A DNA stretch of 64,000 nucleotides, taken from positions 1,263,399 through 1,327,398 of the forward strand of contig NZ_RPFW01000002.1 in the NCBI RefSeq assembly GCF_007827045.1. The letters are read 5' to 3'. The first letter of the stretch is position 1, and each line of letters starts with the position of its first letter. Below, in pieces: positions 26,072 through 34,633 of this stretch. Source of the stretch: Trebonia kvetii. GTDB lineage: Bacteria > Actinomycetota > Actinomycetes > Streptosporangiales > Streptosporangiaceae. The notes beneath the pieces are model-generated. The model was not told where the DNA came from and searched no databases. It worked only from the letters and a program-made list of their open reading frames with translations. Position numbers and translations under genes: made by a program.

Positions 26072-27289
26072 ATGTTCCACGTCGATTCTGAGGTCGGCCG
26101 CCTGCGGCAGGTGATCCTGCACCGCCCCGACCTGGAGCTCAAGCGCCTGACCCCCGACAATGTCGCCGACTTGCTGTTCGACGACATGCTGTGGGTGAGC
26201 CGTGCCCAGGCCGAGCACGACGCGTTCGCCGCGGTGCTGCGGTCGCGTGGCGTGGAGGTCCACTACTACGGCGACCTGCTGGCGCAGACCCTGGACATCC
26301 CCGACGCCCGCGACTACATCCTGAATCACCTGTTCGACCCGCGACGGCACGGGCCGCTCGCCGCCGCGACCCTGCGGGCGACGATGGACGGGCTCGGCTC
26401 GGCCGAGCTCGCACGGTACCTGGCGGGCGGGATAACCAAGCGGGAGATCGCCGAACTCGGCCCGGTGCCGAAGAGCATCGCATTCCACTCACTGGATCCG
26501 GACGGTTTCGTGCTCGCGCCGCTGCCTAACCTGCTTTACCAGCGAGATACCTCCTGCTGGATCTACGGCGGGGTGTCCGTCAACGCGATGCGCCGCCCGG
26601 CGCGGATACCGGAAACGATCAACGACGAGGCCATCTACCGCTGGCACCCGATGTTCGCCGGGGCCGGCTTCGACACCTGGTACCACGGGACCGACGCCGC
26701 CCCTGCCACCGTCGAGGGCGGCGACGTGCTGGTGATCGGCAACGGCGCGGTACTGGTCGGGATGAGCGAGCGGACCACGCCGCAGGCGGTCGAGATGCTG
26801 GCGAGCCGGCTGTTCGCCGCCGGGGCGGCCCGCTGCCTGGTCGCCATCGACATGCCGAAGGCCCGCGCCTTCATGCACTTGGACACCCTGCTCACCATGG
26901 CCGACTACGGCGTCTTCACCAAGTACGCGGGAATGGGCATGCTGCCGTCCTACACGGTCGAGCCGGGTGCGACCTCCAGCGAGCTGAAGGTCACCGACCA
27001 CCCGCCGCAGGACATGCACCGAGCGATCGCCGCGGCGCTTGACCGGCCGGAGATCACCGTGCTGACCACGGTGCAGGACGTGCACGCGGCGTCGCGCGAG
27101 CAGTGGGATGACGGATGCAACGTGCTCGCGCTCGAGCCCGGAGTGGTGGTGGCCTACGAACGGAACGTCACCACCAACGCCTACCTGCAGGACAACGGCA
27201 TCGAGGTGATCACCATCCCGGGCAGCGAGCTCGGCCGCGGGCGGGGCGGTCCGCGTTGCATGAGCTGCCCGATAGAACGCGACGCCTGA
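26072..27289 (+). CDS. arcA: Arginine deiminase
   Basis: 405 residues of the guanidino-group-modifying family. The N-terminus [19 protein letters not shown] is characteristic. Active-site elements are [12 protein letters not shown] (Asp), the EGGDVL segment, [12 protein letters not shown] (His/Asp) and the C-terminal [11 protein letters not shown] with the nucleophile Cys396. It hydrolyses arginine to citrulline and ammonia. No ornithine carbamoyltransferase or carbamate kinase gene is adjacent, so the ADI pathway is not clustered here. ATG 26072 follows a weak GGGG site. Confidence 0.93.
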   Translation: MFHVDSEVGRLRQVILHRPDLELKRLTPDNVADLLFDDMLWVSRAQAEHDAFAAVLRSRGVEVHYYGDLLAQTLDIPDARDYILNHLFDPRRHGPLAAATLRATMDGLGSAELARYLAGGITKREIAELGPVPKSIAFHSLDPDGFVLAPLPNLLYQRDTSCWIYGGVSVNAMRRPARIPETINDEAIYRWHPMFAGAGFDTWYHGTDAAPATVEGGDVLVIGNGAVLVGMSERTTPQAVEMLASRLFAAGAARCLVAIDMPKARAFMHLDTLLTMADYGVFTKYAGMGMLPSYTVEPGATSSELKVTDHPPQDMHRAIAAALDRPEITVLTTVQDVHAASREQWDDGCNVLALEPGVVVAYERNVTTNAYLQDNGIEVITIPGSELGRGRGGPRCMSCPIERDA

Positions 27290-27319
27290 CCGCCGCCGGT
27301 CCTGGCCGCGCCGCACTTG

Positions 27320-29662
27320 TCAGCCGGCGGACTCCGCGATGAGCTCGAGGATGCGGGCCGGCGGCAGGTGCTGCTCGTAGATGCGCACGCCGAACGGCGC
27401 GAGCGCGTCCTCGATCGCGTTCACCAGGGTGGGCGGCGCGACGATCATGCCGCCCTCGCCAACGCCGCGGAAGTTGACGTCGGCGTCGAGCGGCACGGTC
27501 TCCAGGTGTTCGATCTCGAACCGGGGAATCTCGCAGGCGGTCGGCAGGAGGTAGTCCATGAACGTGGCCGACTGGTAGTTGCCGTCCTCGTCGTAGGCGG
27601 ACCGTTCGAGCAGCACGGCGCCGATGCCCTGGGCGATGCCGCCGCGGATCTGCCCCTCGACGACCGCCGGGTTGATGAGCGCGCCGCAGTCCTCGGCCGC
27701 GACGTAGCGCTCGACGGTGACGATGCCGGTCTCCACGTCGACCTCGACGATGGCGCAGTGGCTGCCGCCCGACCAGCCGCCCTCGCCGCCGTCGAACGAG
27801 GCCTCGACCTCCAGGCTGGTGTCGACGTCGGGGCCGAACTCCCCCGACGCGGCCCGCCTGGCGACCTCGCCCACGCCGATCGCGGTGTCGGGGTCGCCGA
27901 CCACCTGGACCTGGCCGTCGACGATCTCCAGGTCCGCGGCGCTCGCCTCGATGAGCAGCGACGCGATGTCGAGCACCTTGCCCTTCAGCTGCCTGGCGCC
28001 GTGCAGCGCGACACCGCCGGTCATGGTGGCCGACCTGCTGCCGCCGGTGAACCCGAACGGCACCACGGCACTGTCCCCGACGACGACGCGGACCTGCTCG
28101 AACGGCACGCCGAACTCGTCGGCGGCGATCTGCGCGAGGGTGGTCTGGTGGCTCTGGCCGTGCGGCATCTGGCCGGTGAACAGCGTCACGATGCCGTCTT
28201 CCGACAGCATCAGGCGCATGTGCTCCAGGCTCATCGGGCCGCTCGGCGCGCCCGGCTGGCGCGGTCCAGGCGCGGCCTCGATGAAGGTCGCGAGGCCGAT
28301 GCCCAGGTAGCGGCCCCTGGCGCGTTCCTGCGCCTGGCGGCGCCGGAAGGCGGGGATGTCCACCATCTGCGCGACCCGCTCAAGCGACTCCCGCGTGGTG
28401 ACACCGACCAGCGGGCGGCCGGTGACCATCGAAAATGGCGGGTCGGTGCGCGGTGCGACGTTGCGCAGCCGGATCTCAAGCGGGTCGAGGCCGAGGTCCT
28501 TCGCGAGCACATCGAGAATGCGCTCCCTGACGAACGTCTCCGACGCCCACGGGCCGCGGTAGGCGACGTAGGAGGCCTTGTTGGTGGCGACCGCCGTCGA
28601 CTCGAAGCCGAACGCCGCGAGCTTGTACGGTCCCGGCATCATCGCCTCCACGATGCCGGCCACCATCGTGCCCATCACCGGGTACGCCCCGATGTCGATC
28701 ACCATCGCCACGTCGAGCCCGAGCAGGTCGCCGTCCTTGCTGACGGCGGCGCGCACGTCGAAGCTCTCCTCGCGGGCGTGCCCCGACGCGGCGAGGTTCT
28801 CGCTGCGGTCCTCGGTCCACTTGACCGGCCTGCCCAGCGCGCGCGACGCGGCCGCGACCGCGAGTTCCTCGCGGGACGCGCCGATCTTCAGCCCGAACGA
28901 GCCGCCGATGTCACCGGCGAGCACACGCACCTTGTCGGGCTCAATGCCCAGGCGCATGGCGATGCCCAGCTTCGTCATGTGCACGCCCTGCGTCGCGGCA
29001 TGCGCCGTGAGGATGCCGGTGCCGGCATCGTAATCCGCGACGATGCCGCGGCCCTCCATCGGCACGTTCTGGTGCCTGTGCACGTCGATGTGGAACTCGC
29101 TAACCAGGTCCGCGCCGGCGAACGTGCCGGCCACGTCGCCAAACTCGGTGCGCTTGTGCGGGCCGATGATGTTGTCGTCCAGGTTGGCGAACAGCGGCGG
29201 GCTGCCGGCGTCGAGGGCGGCGGCCGCGCTGGCCACCGGGGGGAGGTCTTCGTAGTCGACCTCGACGAGCTCGCAGCCGTCCTCGGCCAGGTACCGGCTC
29301 TCCGCGACCACGATCGCCACCGGGTCGCCGACGAAACGCACCTTGTCCGTGGCGAGCAGGGTGTACTCGGGCGCGGGCCCGCCGCCGCCCATCATCGCGA
29401 ACAGCGGATCCTGCCCGGGTAGCGTCATCGCCGCCATGTCCGCCCCGGTGTACACCGCGACGACGCCCGGCAGTTCCCTGGCGGCCGCGGCGTCCACCGC
29501 GACCACCCGCCCGTGGGCCAGCGGCGAGCGGACGAACGCCGCGTGCAGCATGCCGGGCAGCTTGATGTCGTCGACGTAGCGCCCGCCGCCGGTGAGGATC
29601 CGGGGATCTTCCGAGCGCTTGACGCTCGTGCCGGTGTAGCGCTGGGCCGCGATCTGGGTCAT
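27320..29662 (-). CDS. Molybdenum hydroxylase large subunit (xanthine dehydrogenase/CoxL family)
   Basis: 780 residues with the aldehyde oxidase/xanthine dehydrogenase a/b hammerhead domain (about 20-135) and the molybdopterin-binding domains. Seen are [20 protein letters not shown] near residue 365, and the C-terminal [12 protein letters not shown] and [14 protein letters not shown] with the catalytic Glu. Form I CO dehydrogenases carry AYxCSFR at the active loop. Here it is AYRGPW, so this is not a classical CO dehydrogenase; the substrate is unknown. It is the last gene of a medium-small-large operon with the two upstream subunits. Confidence 0.92.
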   Translation of the reverse strand: MTQIAAQRYTGTSVKRSEDPRILTGGGRYVDDIKLPGMLHAAFVRSPLAHGRVVAVDAAAARELPGVVAVYTGADMAAMTLPGQDPLFAMMGGGGPAPEYTLLATDKVRFVGDPVAIVVAESRYLAEDGCELVEVDYEDLPPVASAAAALDAGSPPLFANLDDNIIGPHKRTEFGDVAGTFAGADLVSEFHIDVHRHQNVPMEGRGIVADYDAGTGILTAHAATQGVHMTKLGIAMRLGIEPDKVRVLAGDIGGSFGLKIGASREELAVAAASRALGRPVKWTEDRSENLAASGHAREESFDVRAAVSKDGDLLGLDVAMVIDIGAYPVMGTMVAGIVEAMMPGPYKLAAFGFESTAVATNKASYVAYRGPWASETFVRERILDVLAKDLGLDPLEIRLRNVAPRTDPPFSMVTGRPLVGVTTRESLERVAQMVDIPAFRRRQAQERARGRYLGIGLATFIEAAPGPRQPGAPSGPMSLEHMRLMLSEDGIVTLFTGQMPHGQSHQTTLAQIAADEFGVPFEQVRVVVGDSAVVPFGFTGGSRSATMTGGVALHGARQLKGKVLDIASLLIEASAADLEIVDGQVQVVGDPDTAIGVGEVARRAASGEFGPDVDTSLEVEASFDGGEGGWSGGSHCAIVEVDVETGIVTVERYVAAEDCGALINPAVVEGQIRGGIAQGIGAVLLERSAYDEDGNYQSATFMDYLLPTACEIPRFEIEHLETVPLDADVNFRGVGEGGMIVAPPTLVNAIEDALAPFGVRIYEQHLPPARILELIAESAG

Positions 29663-29677
29663 CGTCGCTCCCCTCGG

Positions 29678-30148
29678 TCAGGCTTCCCTGCTGCGCCGCG
29701 CGGCCAGCAGGACGCCATCGATGATGCTCTGGTAGCCGGTGCAGCGGCAGATGTTGCCGGACAGCGCCTCGCGGATCTCCCGCTCCTCCGCGTCCGGGTG
29801 CGCGTCAAGGAACGCGGTGGCCTGCATGACAAACCCCGGTGTGCAAAACCCGCACTGGAAGCTGTGCGAGTCCGCCATCGCCTGCTGCAGCGTGCCGAGC
29901 TCGCCGTCGGGCGCGAGACCCTCGATCGTGGTCACCTCGCTGCCCGCGGCCTGCACGGCGAGCATCAGGCAGGAGCGCACCGCCCTGCCGTCCACGATGA
30001 CCGTGCATGCGCCGCAGACCCCGTGCTCGCAGCCGAGATGGGTCCCGGTCAGGTCGAGGTCGTCGCGCAGGAAGTCGGCCAGCGTCTTGCGCGCCTCAAC
30101 CGAGCCGGCGCGGGCGGCGCCGTTGACGCTCACGGTGATGTCCACCAT
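29678..30148 (-). CDS. Molybdenum hydroxylase small subunit, two [2Fe-2S] clusters
   Basis: 156 residues. The plant-type ferredoxin cluster is CEHGVCGACTV plus an upstream Cys, and the second cluster is QCGFCTPGF with CRCTGYQSI. It passes electrons from the Mo site of the large subunit to the FAD subunit. It lies between the FAD subunit (3-bp gap) and the large subunit (15-bp gap). Confidence 0.95.
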   Translation of the reverse strand: MVDITVSVNGAARAGSVEARKTLADFLRDDLDLTGTHLGCEHGVCGACTVIVDGRAVRSCLMLAVQAAGSEVTTIEGLAPDGELGTLQQAMADSHSFQCGFCTPGFVMQATAFLDAHPDAEEREIREALSGNICRCTGYQSIIDGVLLAARRSREA

Positions 30149-30151
30149 CGG

Positions 30152-31039
30152 TTAGTGCCTCCCCTGGGCGCTGTTTCGCTCGGCACTGTCCGCGGCGGCG
30201 CGCAGCGCGCGACGGACCAGCGTTGCCGCGATCTTCTTCCGGTACTCCGCCGAGCCGTGCAGGTCGGCGGGCGGGTCGATGCCGGCGGTCGCGGCGCGGG
30301 CCGCCTCGTCGAACAGCTCGGCCGACGGCCGCTCGCCGTTGAGCAGGGCTTCTGCCTCCGCCGCACGGACCGGCACGTCGGCGACGCCGGAGAACGCGAG
30401 CCGCGCGTCGGTGATCACGCCGCCGGCCAGCGTCAGCGAGGCCGCGAGACCGACGATGGCGAAGTCCCCGTGGCGCCTGGCGACCTCCTGGAAGGCCACG
30501 CCGGTGCCCGGCGCCGCCACCGGGAAGCGGATCTCGGTGAGGAGCTCTTCCGGGCGGCGTGCCGTCGTCAGGTATCCCTGGAACCAGTCCGCCGCCGGGA
30601 TGACACGTCCCCGCGCCCGGCCCCGCAGCACGAACTCGGCGTCGAGGGCCAGCGCGACCGCGGGCAGCTCGCCCGCCGCATCGGCGTGCGCCAGGCTGCC
30701 GCCGATCGTGCCGCGGCTGCGGATCGCCTCGTGGCCGATGAGCGGCAGGGCGGCCGCGAGCAGCGGCACGTCGCTGGCGACCGCCGCCGATTCCTCTGCC
30801 TGGTACTCGCGGGTCATCGCGCCGATGGCCAGGTGACCGTTGACCCGTGACACGCCGGACAGCTCGGTCACGCCGTTGATGTCGATAAGCACCGCGGGTC
30901 GGGCCAGCCGCAGCGCGAGCAACGGGATCAGGCTCTGACCGCCGGCGAGCACGCTCGCCTCGTCCTGATGCTCGGCGAGCAAGGCGACGGCCTCGGCCGT
31001 CGTCGTAGGCGCCTCGTACTCAACGGAAGGTAGCTTCAT
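30152..31039 (-). CDS. Molybdenum hydroxylase medium subunit, FAD-binding
   Basis: 295 residues from ATG 31039 (MKLPSVEYEAPTTT). It has the two FAD motifs of the CoxM/NdhF group, AGGQSLIPLLALRLARP (from about residue 32) and TIGGSLAHADAAGELP, and a C-terminal CO-dehydrogenase flavoprotein domain. It is the first gene of the three-gene operon, preceded by a 250-bp spacer that contains 22-bp tandem repeats and must carry the promoter. Confidence 0.93.
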   Translation of the reverse strand: MKLPSVEYEAPTTTAEAVALLAEHQDEASVLAGGQSLIPLLALRLARPAVLIDINGVTELSGVSRVNGHLAIGAMTREYQAEESAAVASDVPLLAAALPLIGHEAIRSRGTIGGSLAHADAAGELPAVALALDAEFVLRGRARGRVIPAADWFQGYLTTARRPEELLTEIRFPVAAPGTGVAFQEVARRHGDFAIVGLAASLTLAGGVITDARLAFSGVADVPVRAAEAEALLNGERPSAELFDEAARAATAGIDPPADLHGSAEYRKKIAATLVRRALRAAADSAERNSAQGRH

Positions 31040-31197
31040 CGGCCCGCCCCTTAACGCCTGATGGCACACGCGGTTTTGACTCTAGCGAACATCTCAGGCC
31101 CATGGCACCCGCCGGGCGGGCGCCGTCCGCGGGGCGGGGGTCCGGCCCCGGCGACGCTCTTCGGCGAATCGCGGTGCGGTCTTCGGTGTTGGCCGGC

Positions 31198-31285
31198 CGG
31201 TAATCCGCGTGTCGACCGCCCGAGTTCCGCGTGTCCGCCGACCGAGTTCCGCGTGTCCGGCGGTCGGGTTCCGCGCCACCGCCGC
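31198..31285. repeat. Four 22-bp tandem repeats
   Basis: Units begin at 31198, 31220, 31242 and 31264 and share the core GTTCCGCGTGTCC (ATCCGCGTGTCG in the first, degraded in the last). The array ends 4 bp before the ATG of the hypothetical gene at 31290 and lies upstream of the molybdenum hydroxylase operon, so it sits in a divergent control region. Confidence 0.7.
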
Positions 31286-31289
31286 GGCT

Positions 31290-32000
31290 ATGATCGGGCG
31301 GGTGAGGCATAACCCGTCCACCGTGGTAGTCCTCGCCGGGCAGCCGCGCGAGGACGTTCTCTCCGCCGTCGGCCGATCGCTCAACGTCGTCCTCGTCCGG
31401 CCGGAGTTGCCCGCGGGCGGGGCAGGCCGTGCCGGTGGCGGCACGGCGGAGGGCGAAACCGCGGACGGCAGGATTGAGGTGGCCGCCGTCGCGCTGCGCA
31501 GGGCCGCGGCGGTGTCCGCGCCCTACGTACTTGTCGCCGCCGACCCGCTGGCCGACGTCGCCGCGTCGTGGCAGGCGATGTGGTCGCTCACGGCCGAGAG
31601 CCACGGGAGCGACGAGTTCGAGCTGCGCGCGGCGGAGGCCATGGCCACCTGGCGGGCGAAACGCTTTGAAATGCCGGACTATTACCTGGTTCTCGCCGAG
31701 GAGACTGGGGCCGGCCCGGCCGGCGCACTTGAGCCAGTCGGCGCGCACGAGGCGGGCGCCGCGGCGCCGCGCCCTGATTTCTATCTGGGGCCACTGCGCG
31801 CCGTCCGGCCGAACCGGGTGGCAGTGGCCGCGGGCGCCTCGCCCGCCGCGCAGGCGGACGCGCTCCTGAGCGAGCTCGGGTCCCTGCGGCACGGGCCATG
31901 GTGGCCAGCACTCGACGAGATCCTGCGAACGGTGCGCGGCTTCTACCCTGGCGCTCTCGCGGAGTCCCCGGCGGCGGGGCAGGCCAGCCTGCTCGCCTAG
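31290..32000 (+). CDS. Conserved-looking hypothetical protein
   Basis: 236 residues from ATG 31290 (alternative GTG 31302). It starts with an alpha/beta-looking strand-helix pair (PSTVVVLAGQPREDVLSAVG, NVVLVRPEL), has a Gly-rich insert, then a helical middle (YVLVAADPLADVAASWQAMW) and a C-terminal part with HGPWWPALDEILRTVRGFYP. There is no signal peptide, membrane segment or motif I recognise. It diverges from the molybdenum hydroxylase operon; a functional link is possible but unproven. Confidence 0.6.
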   Translation: MIGRVRHNPSTVVVLAGQPREDVLSAVGRSLNVVLVRPELPAGGAGRAGGGTAEGETADGRIEVAAVALRRAAAVSAPYVLVAADPLADVAASWQAMWSLTAESHGSDEFELRAAEAMATWRAKRFEMPDYYLVLAEETGAGPAGALEPVGAHEAGAAAPRPDFYLGPLRAVRPNRVAVAAGASPAAQADALLSELGSLRHGPWWPALDEILRTVRGFYPGALAESPAAGQASLLA

Positions 32001-32352
32001 CCGCTCCACGACGGCCCGCTGCGCAGGCGGCCAGAGAAGATGAGCCGAGCGCGCGGGGACGGCTGACTGCCGAGGCCGGGTCTGTCAGCTTCGCTTAACC
32101 GCCGGTGGGATAAAGGGTACAAAGCGGACGGGAATGTGGTCGCCGGTTAAGCAGAGGCGGGAAAAGTGGTCGCCGGTTAAGAAAAGAGCGTCGCCGGATC
32201 CGGCTGGAGAAAGACGCAGTGACCGATGTGGCGGGAGGGCCCGGGCGGGCGTGGCACTGGATGGCGGCGGCTCACGCTCTCGCGGCGGGCGCCGAGGGGT
32301 CATGGGGCGGGGTGGCGAAGACACGGAACCGTTCGGCGGATAGATTTTTCTC
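32001..32352. promoter_or_regulatory. 352-bp intergenic region with repeated operator-like elements
   Basis: It contains two identical 16-bp direct repeats, GTGGTCGCCGGTTAAG at 32136-32151 and 32166-32181 (30-bp period, about three helical turns), and an inverted half-copy CTTAACCG at 32094-32101. No gene is seen on either strand. The repeats could be cooperative binding sites for a regulator of the MBL-fold gene, though the last one ends 171 bp before its start. Confidence 0.5.
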
Positions 32353-33006
32353 GTGACTTACACGGGAGACGTGACTGTTGGCGGGCCGTCGGACACGCGG
32401 GAAATCGGCGGCGTGACCCTGACCAAGCTCGCGGTGGGCGAGATGCACAACAACGCCTACCTCCTTGTCGATGGAACCGGGCAGGGGCTGCTCATCGACG
32501 CGGCCGCCGAGCCCGAGCGACTGCTCGCGATGATCGGCGACACGCCGGTCGTGAAGATCGTGACCACGCACCAGCACCCCGACCACTGGCAGGCGCTCGC
32601 CGCGGTGAAGGCGGCGACCGGCGCCGTCACCGTGGCGCACCCCGCGGACGCGCCGGGCATCCCGGTGCCGACCGACGAGCTCGTCGAGGACGGCGGCACG
32701 ATCAGCTTCGGCGACACGGTGCTGTCGGTGACGCACCTGGTCGGGCACACACCGGGGTCGATCGCGCTGACCCTGGACGTCGGCGGGACCGCGCCGCACC
32801 TGTTCACCGGGGACTGCCTGTTCCCCGGCGGGGTCGGCAACACACAGAAGGACCCGGCGCGGTTCTCCTCGCTGTACGCGGATGTCGTGGCTAAGGTGTT
32901 CGACCGGCTGCCCGACGCGACCTGGGTGTATCCCGGCCACGGCGGCGACACCACGCTCGGGGCGGAGCGGCCGCACCTGGAGGAGTGGCGCGCCCGGGGC
33001 TGGTAA
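32353..33006 (+). CDS. MBL-fold metallo-hydrolase
   Basis: 217 residues from GTG 32353. The metallo-beta-lactamase signature THQHPDHW (H73, H75, D77, H78) is followed by GHTPGSIAL, FTGDCLFPGGVG and YPGHGGDTTLG, giving a full binuclear metal site. It resembles glyoxalase II-like hydrolases in length and motifs, but lacks the glyoxalase C-terminal domain. The substrate is unknown. A second GTG at 32371 is possible. Confidence 0.87.
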   Translation: MTYTGDVTVGGPSDTREIGGVTLTKLAVGEMHNNAYLLVDGTGQGLLIDAAAEPERLLAMIGDTPVVKIVTTHQHPDHWQALAAVKAATGAVTVAHPADAPGIPVPTDELVEDGGTISFGDTVLSVTHLVGHTPGSIALTLDVGGTAPHLFTGDCLFPGGVGNTQKDPARFSSLYADVVAKVFDRLPDATWVYPGHGGDTTLGAERPHLEEWRARGW

Positions 33007-33196
33007 GACCTCATCACCGCGCGTCACGGCTCGCTCAGTTACGGGCCGGCGGAAGCGTCTCCGGCTGCCCTCGGAGCCGTCCCGGCGTCATCGTGCTCGT
33101 GCCGCCGACCCGCGCCGAGCCGGACCGGCCAGCCCGGCTGCCTCTTGGTGCGAACGGGGCGGCCACGAGGACCGCAGCCTGGGTTGCCCGTATCGG

Positions 33197-33568
33197 TCAG
33201 ATTGTCACCACGTTGACGACGAGCGAGGCGATCGTGGCCAAGGCCCGAGCTTGCCCATAGCGCCGTGCGTCCGCGGGCGGCCGCAGGTGCGCGTATGCGC
33301 CGAGGAACACGTAGGTGAGTACGGGCGCCAGCCAGTCGTTCGCGGAGAAGCCTGCCAGGCCATCGGCGTTGAGCTGGGGCATGTTCGCCGAGACTCTCCA
33401 GAGGAAGACCGACACCCCGGACAGCAAGGCGACCGCGGACAGGTCAGTCCACGCGCCGTGAGGCAGCCGCCAGAACGCTGCGGCGGACGCGAGCACCGTG
33501 GTGACCACGGCGGTCAGCAGGATGTGGGCGTGGCTGAACGTCGAGCCGGAGGCCAGGGCCGTGTTCGT
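33197..33568 (-). pseudogene. Four-helix membrane protein, start missing or non-standard
   Basis: The frame encodes about 123 protein-like residues with four hydrophobic segments (ILLTAVVTTVLASAAAFW, LSAVALLSGVSVFLW, WLAPVLTYVFLGAYAHL, LATIASLVVNVV). There is no ATG, GTG or TTG in a sensible place. Only an ACG (33566-33568) stands 6 nt after an AAGGAG, and upstream the frame runs into the antisense of nothing but the out-of-frame DUF2148-like gene. It is probably a remnant joined to that gene by a deletion; a rare ACG start is the alternative. Family not recognised. Confidence 0.45.
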
Positions 33569-33840
33569 TGCATGCTCCTTGATGGTCTGGCGTCGACGGC
33601 GTCGGCGTCGCGGAACCAGATCCGCTCGCGGCGTTCCTTGCCGCGGGCCCGCATCCAGGCGGCCAGGTCCTGCCGGGTGCCGGGGTCGTCGGCGATCACG
33701 GTTTCCATGAAGCCGGGTTTCCCGGCGAGGAACAGCTGCCCGCCGGATTTGGGGGCGGTGATCGCGGCAGCGGCCATGAGCTTGGCGACCTGGCGGACCG
33801 TGTCGGCCCGCAGGTCGTCGTAGCCGATGGTGCCGGTCAT
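33514..33840 (-). pseudogene. DUF2148-like (ferredoxin-domain) protein, C-terminus lost
   Basis: From ATG 33840, which overlaps the upstream ChrB-C stop (ATGA), about 84 residues follow the DUF2148 pattern: IGYDDLRADTVRQVAKLMAA, ITAPKSGGQLFL and ERIWFRDADAV. The usual C-terminal part with the YDCGACG iron-sulfur motif is absent. Instead the frame goes on for 24 unrelated residues, overlapping the membrane-protein remnant in another frame. It is the last of a chain of four translationally coupled genes. Confidence 0.6.
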
Positions 33841-34277
33841 GCCGCGGCGGGCACCTGGCGCTGGCACCAGGCGTAGAGCGCGTCGTAGACGAACCGGCCC
33901 TTCTCCAGCAGCCGGTGGTCGTCGGCTTCAACGTCAAGCCCGCCCACGCCGATCGCGAGCAGTCCGGGCCCGGCCGGGTCGCTGTCCAGGTCCTCGGCGA
34001 TGTCGGCGGCGTGCACGATGCGGGCCAGGCGGATCAGCGCCGGGTCGCCGTCCAGGCCGTATTCGTCGATGAGGACCTCGAAGGTGCACCTGGCGCCGCG
34101 GTGGGTGTAGCGGGCGCCCGGCGCGTCGAAGCTGATGGCGTCCTCGCGGGCGGCTGCGTCCAGGACCTGGCCGGCGGGGACGTAGAGGATCTCCGCGGCG
34201 GGGTCGATGAACTTGGCGATCAGCCAGGGACAGGCGATCCGGTCGGTCTTGGGGCGGGCGCGGGTGATCCATTTCAT
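33837..34277 (-). CDS. ChrB C-terminal-domain protein (chromate resistance-like)
   Basis: 146 residues consisting only of the ChrB C-terminal domain: TDRIACPWLIAKFIDPAAEI near the start, then ARYTHRGARCTFEVLIDEYGL and IVHAADIAEDL. The conserved Cys and His residues could bind metal. In ChrB proteins this domain follows a regulatory N-terminal domain, and ChrB is associated with chromate sensing or resistance. A paralogue with the same core is at 36523-36960. It overlaps both neighbours by 4 bp. Confidence 0.85.
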   Translation of the reverse strand: MKWITRARPKTDRIACPWLIAKFIDPAAEILYVPAGQVLDAAAREDAISFDAPGARYTHRGARCTFEVLIDEYGLDGDPALIRLARIVHAADIAEDLDSDPAGPGLLAIGVGGLDVEADDHRLLEKGRFVYDALYAWCQRQVPAAA

Positions 34278-34633
34278 GACGTCTCCTCGGATATGTGCGG
34301 CGGGTTACGGGACTGGTCGTGCGCGGTGAGTCCTGGCAAGTTGAGGTAGCCTCCGGTCACCTCGTAGCGGGTGATCGGCCGGTAGGTGACCGCCTGGTGG
34401 ACCTCGCTGGCGGTCAGGGCATCGCGGTCCGGGGTGGCGATCCACGCGTCGAATACCTCGTGGCTCGGCCACACGGTGACCACGACGATGTCAGCGCCCG
34501 GGTCGGCGGGCTCGCAGACAAGCTCGGCGAGGATGCCATGCTGCTGGCGGACGGCGCGCCCGGCGTCGATCCAGGCCAGGTACGGGTCCCGCCATTCTGG
34601 CGGGACGGAGACGGTGCGCAGGCAGACGATCAC
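34274..34633 (-). CDS. Antibiotic-biosynthesis-monooxygenase-like (ABM) small protein
   Basis: 119 residues from GTG 34633, which has the ribosome site GGGGAG 6 nt upstream and overlaps the stop of the transporter gene (GTGA). The layout CLRTVSVPPEWRDPYLAWID, ELVCEPADPGADIVVVTVWPS and FDAWIATPDRDAL is that of a ferredoxin-like ABM/NIPSNAP fold dimer, as in small haem- or quinol-related oxygenases. The exact role in this operon is unknown. Confidence 0.7.
   Translation of the reverse strand: MIVCLRTVSVPPEWRDPYLAWIDAGRAVRQQHGILAELVCEPADPGADIVVVTVWPSHEVFDAWIATPDRDALTASEVHQAVTYRPITRYEVTGGYLNLPGLTAHDQSRNPPHISEETS

Noticed and set aside
27317..29422. A 701-residue plus-strand frame antisense to the molybdenum hydroxylase large subunit
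   Set aside because: The minus strand encodes an unambiguous enzyme; the plus frame has only His/Arg/Val-rich antisense composition.
27320..31039. Naming the operon coxMSL for aerobic CO dehydrogenase
   Set aside because: The active-site loop is AYRGPW, not the AYxCSFR of form I enzymes, so CO oxidation is not supported.
31198..31285. CRISPR array
   Set aside because: The 22-bp units are head-to-tail without spacers and no cas genes are present.
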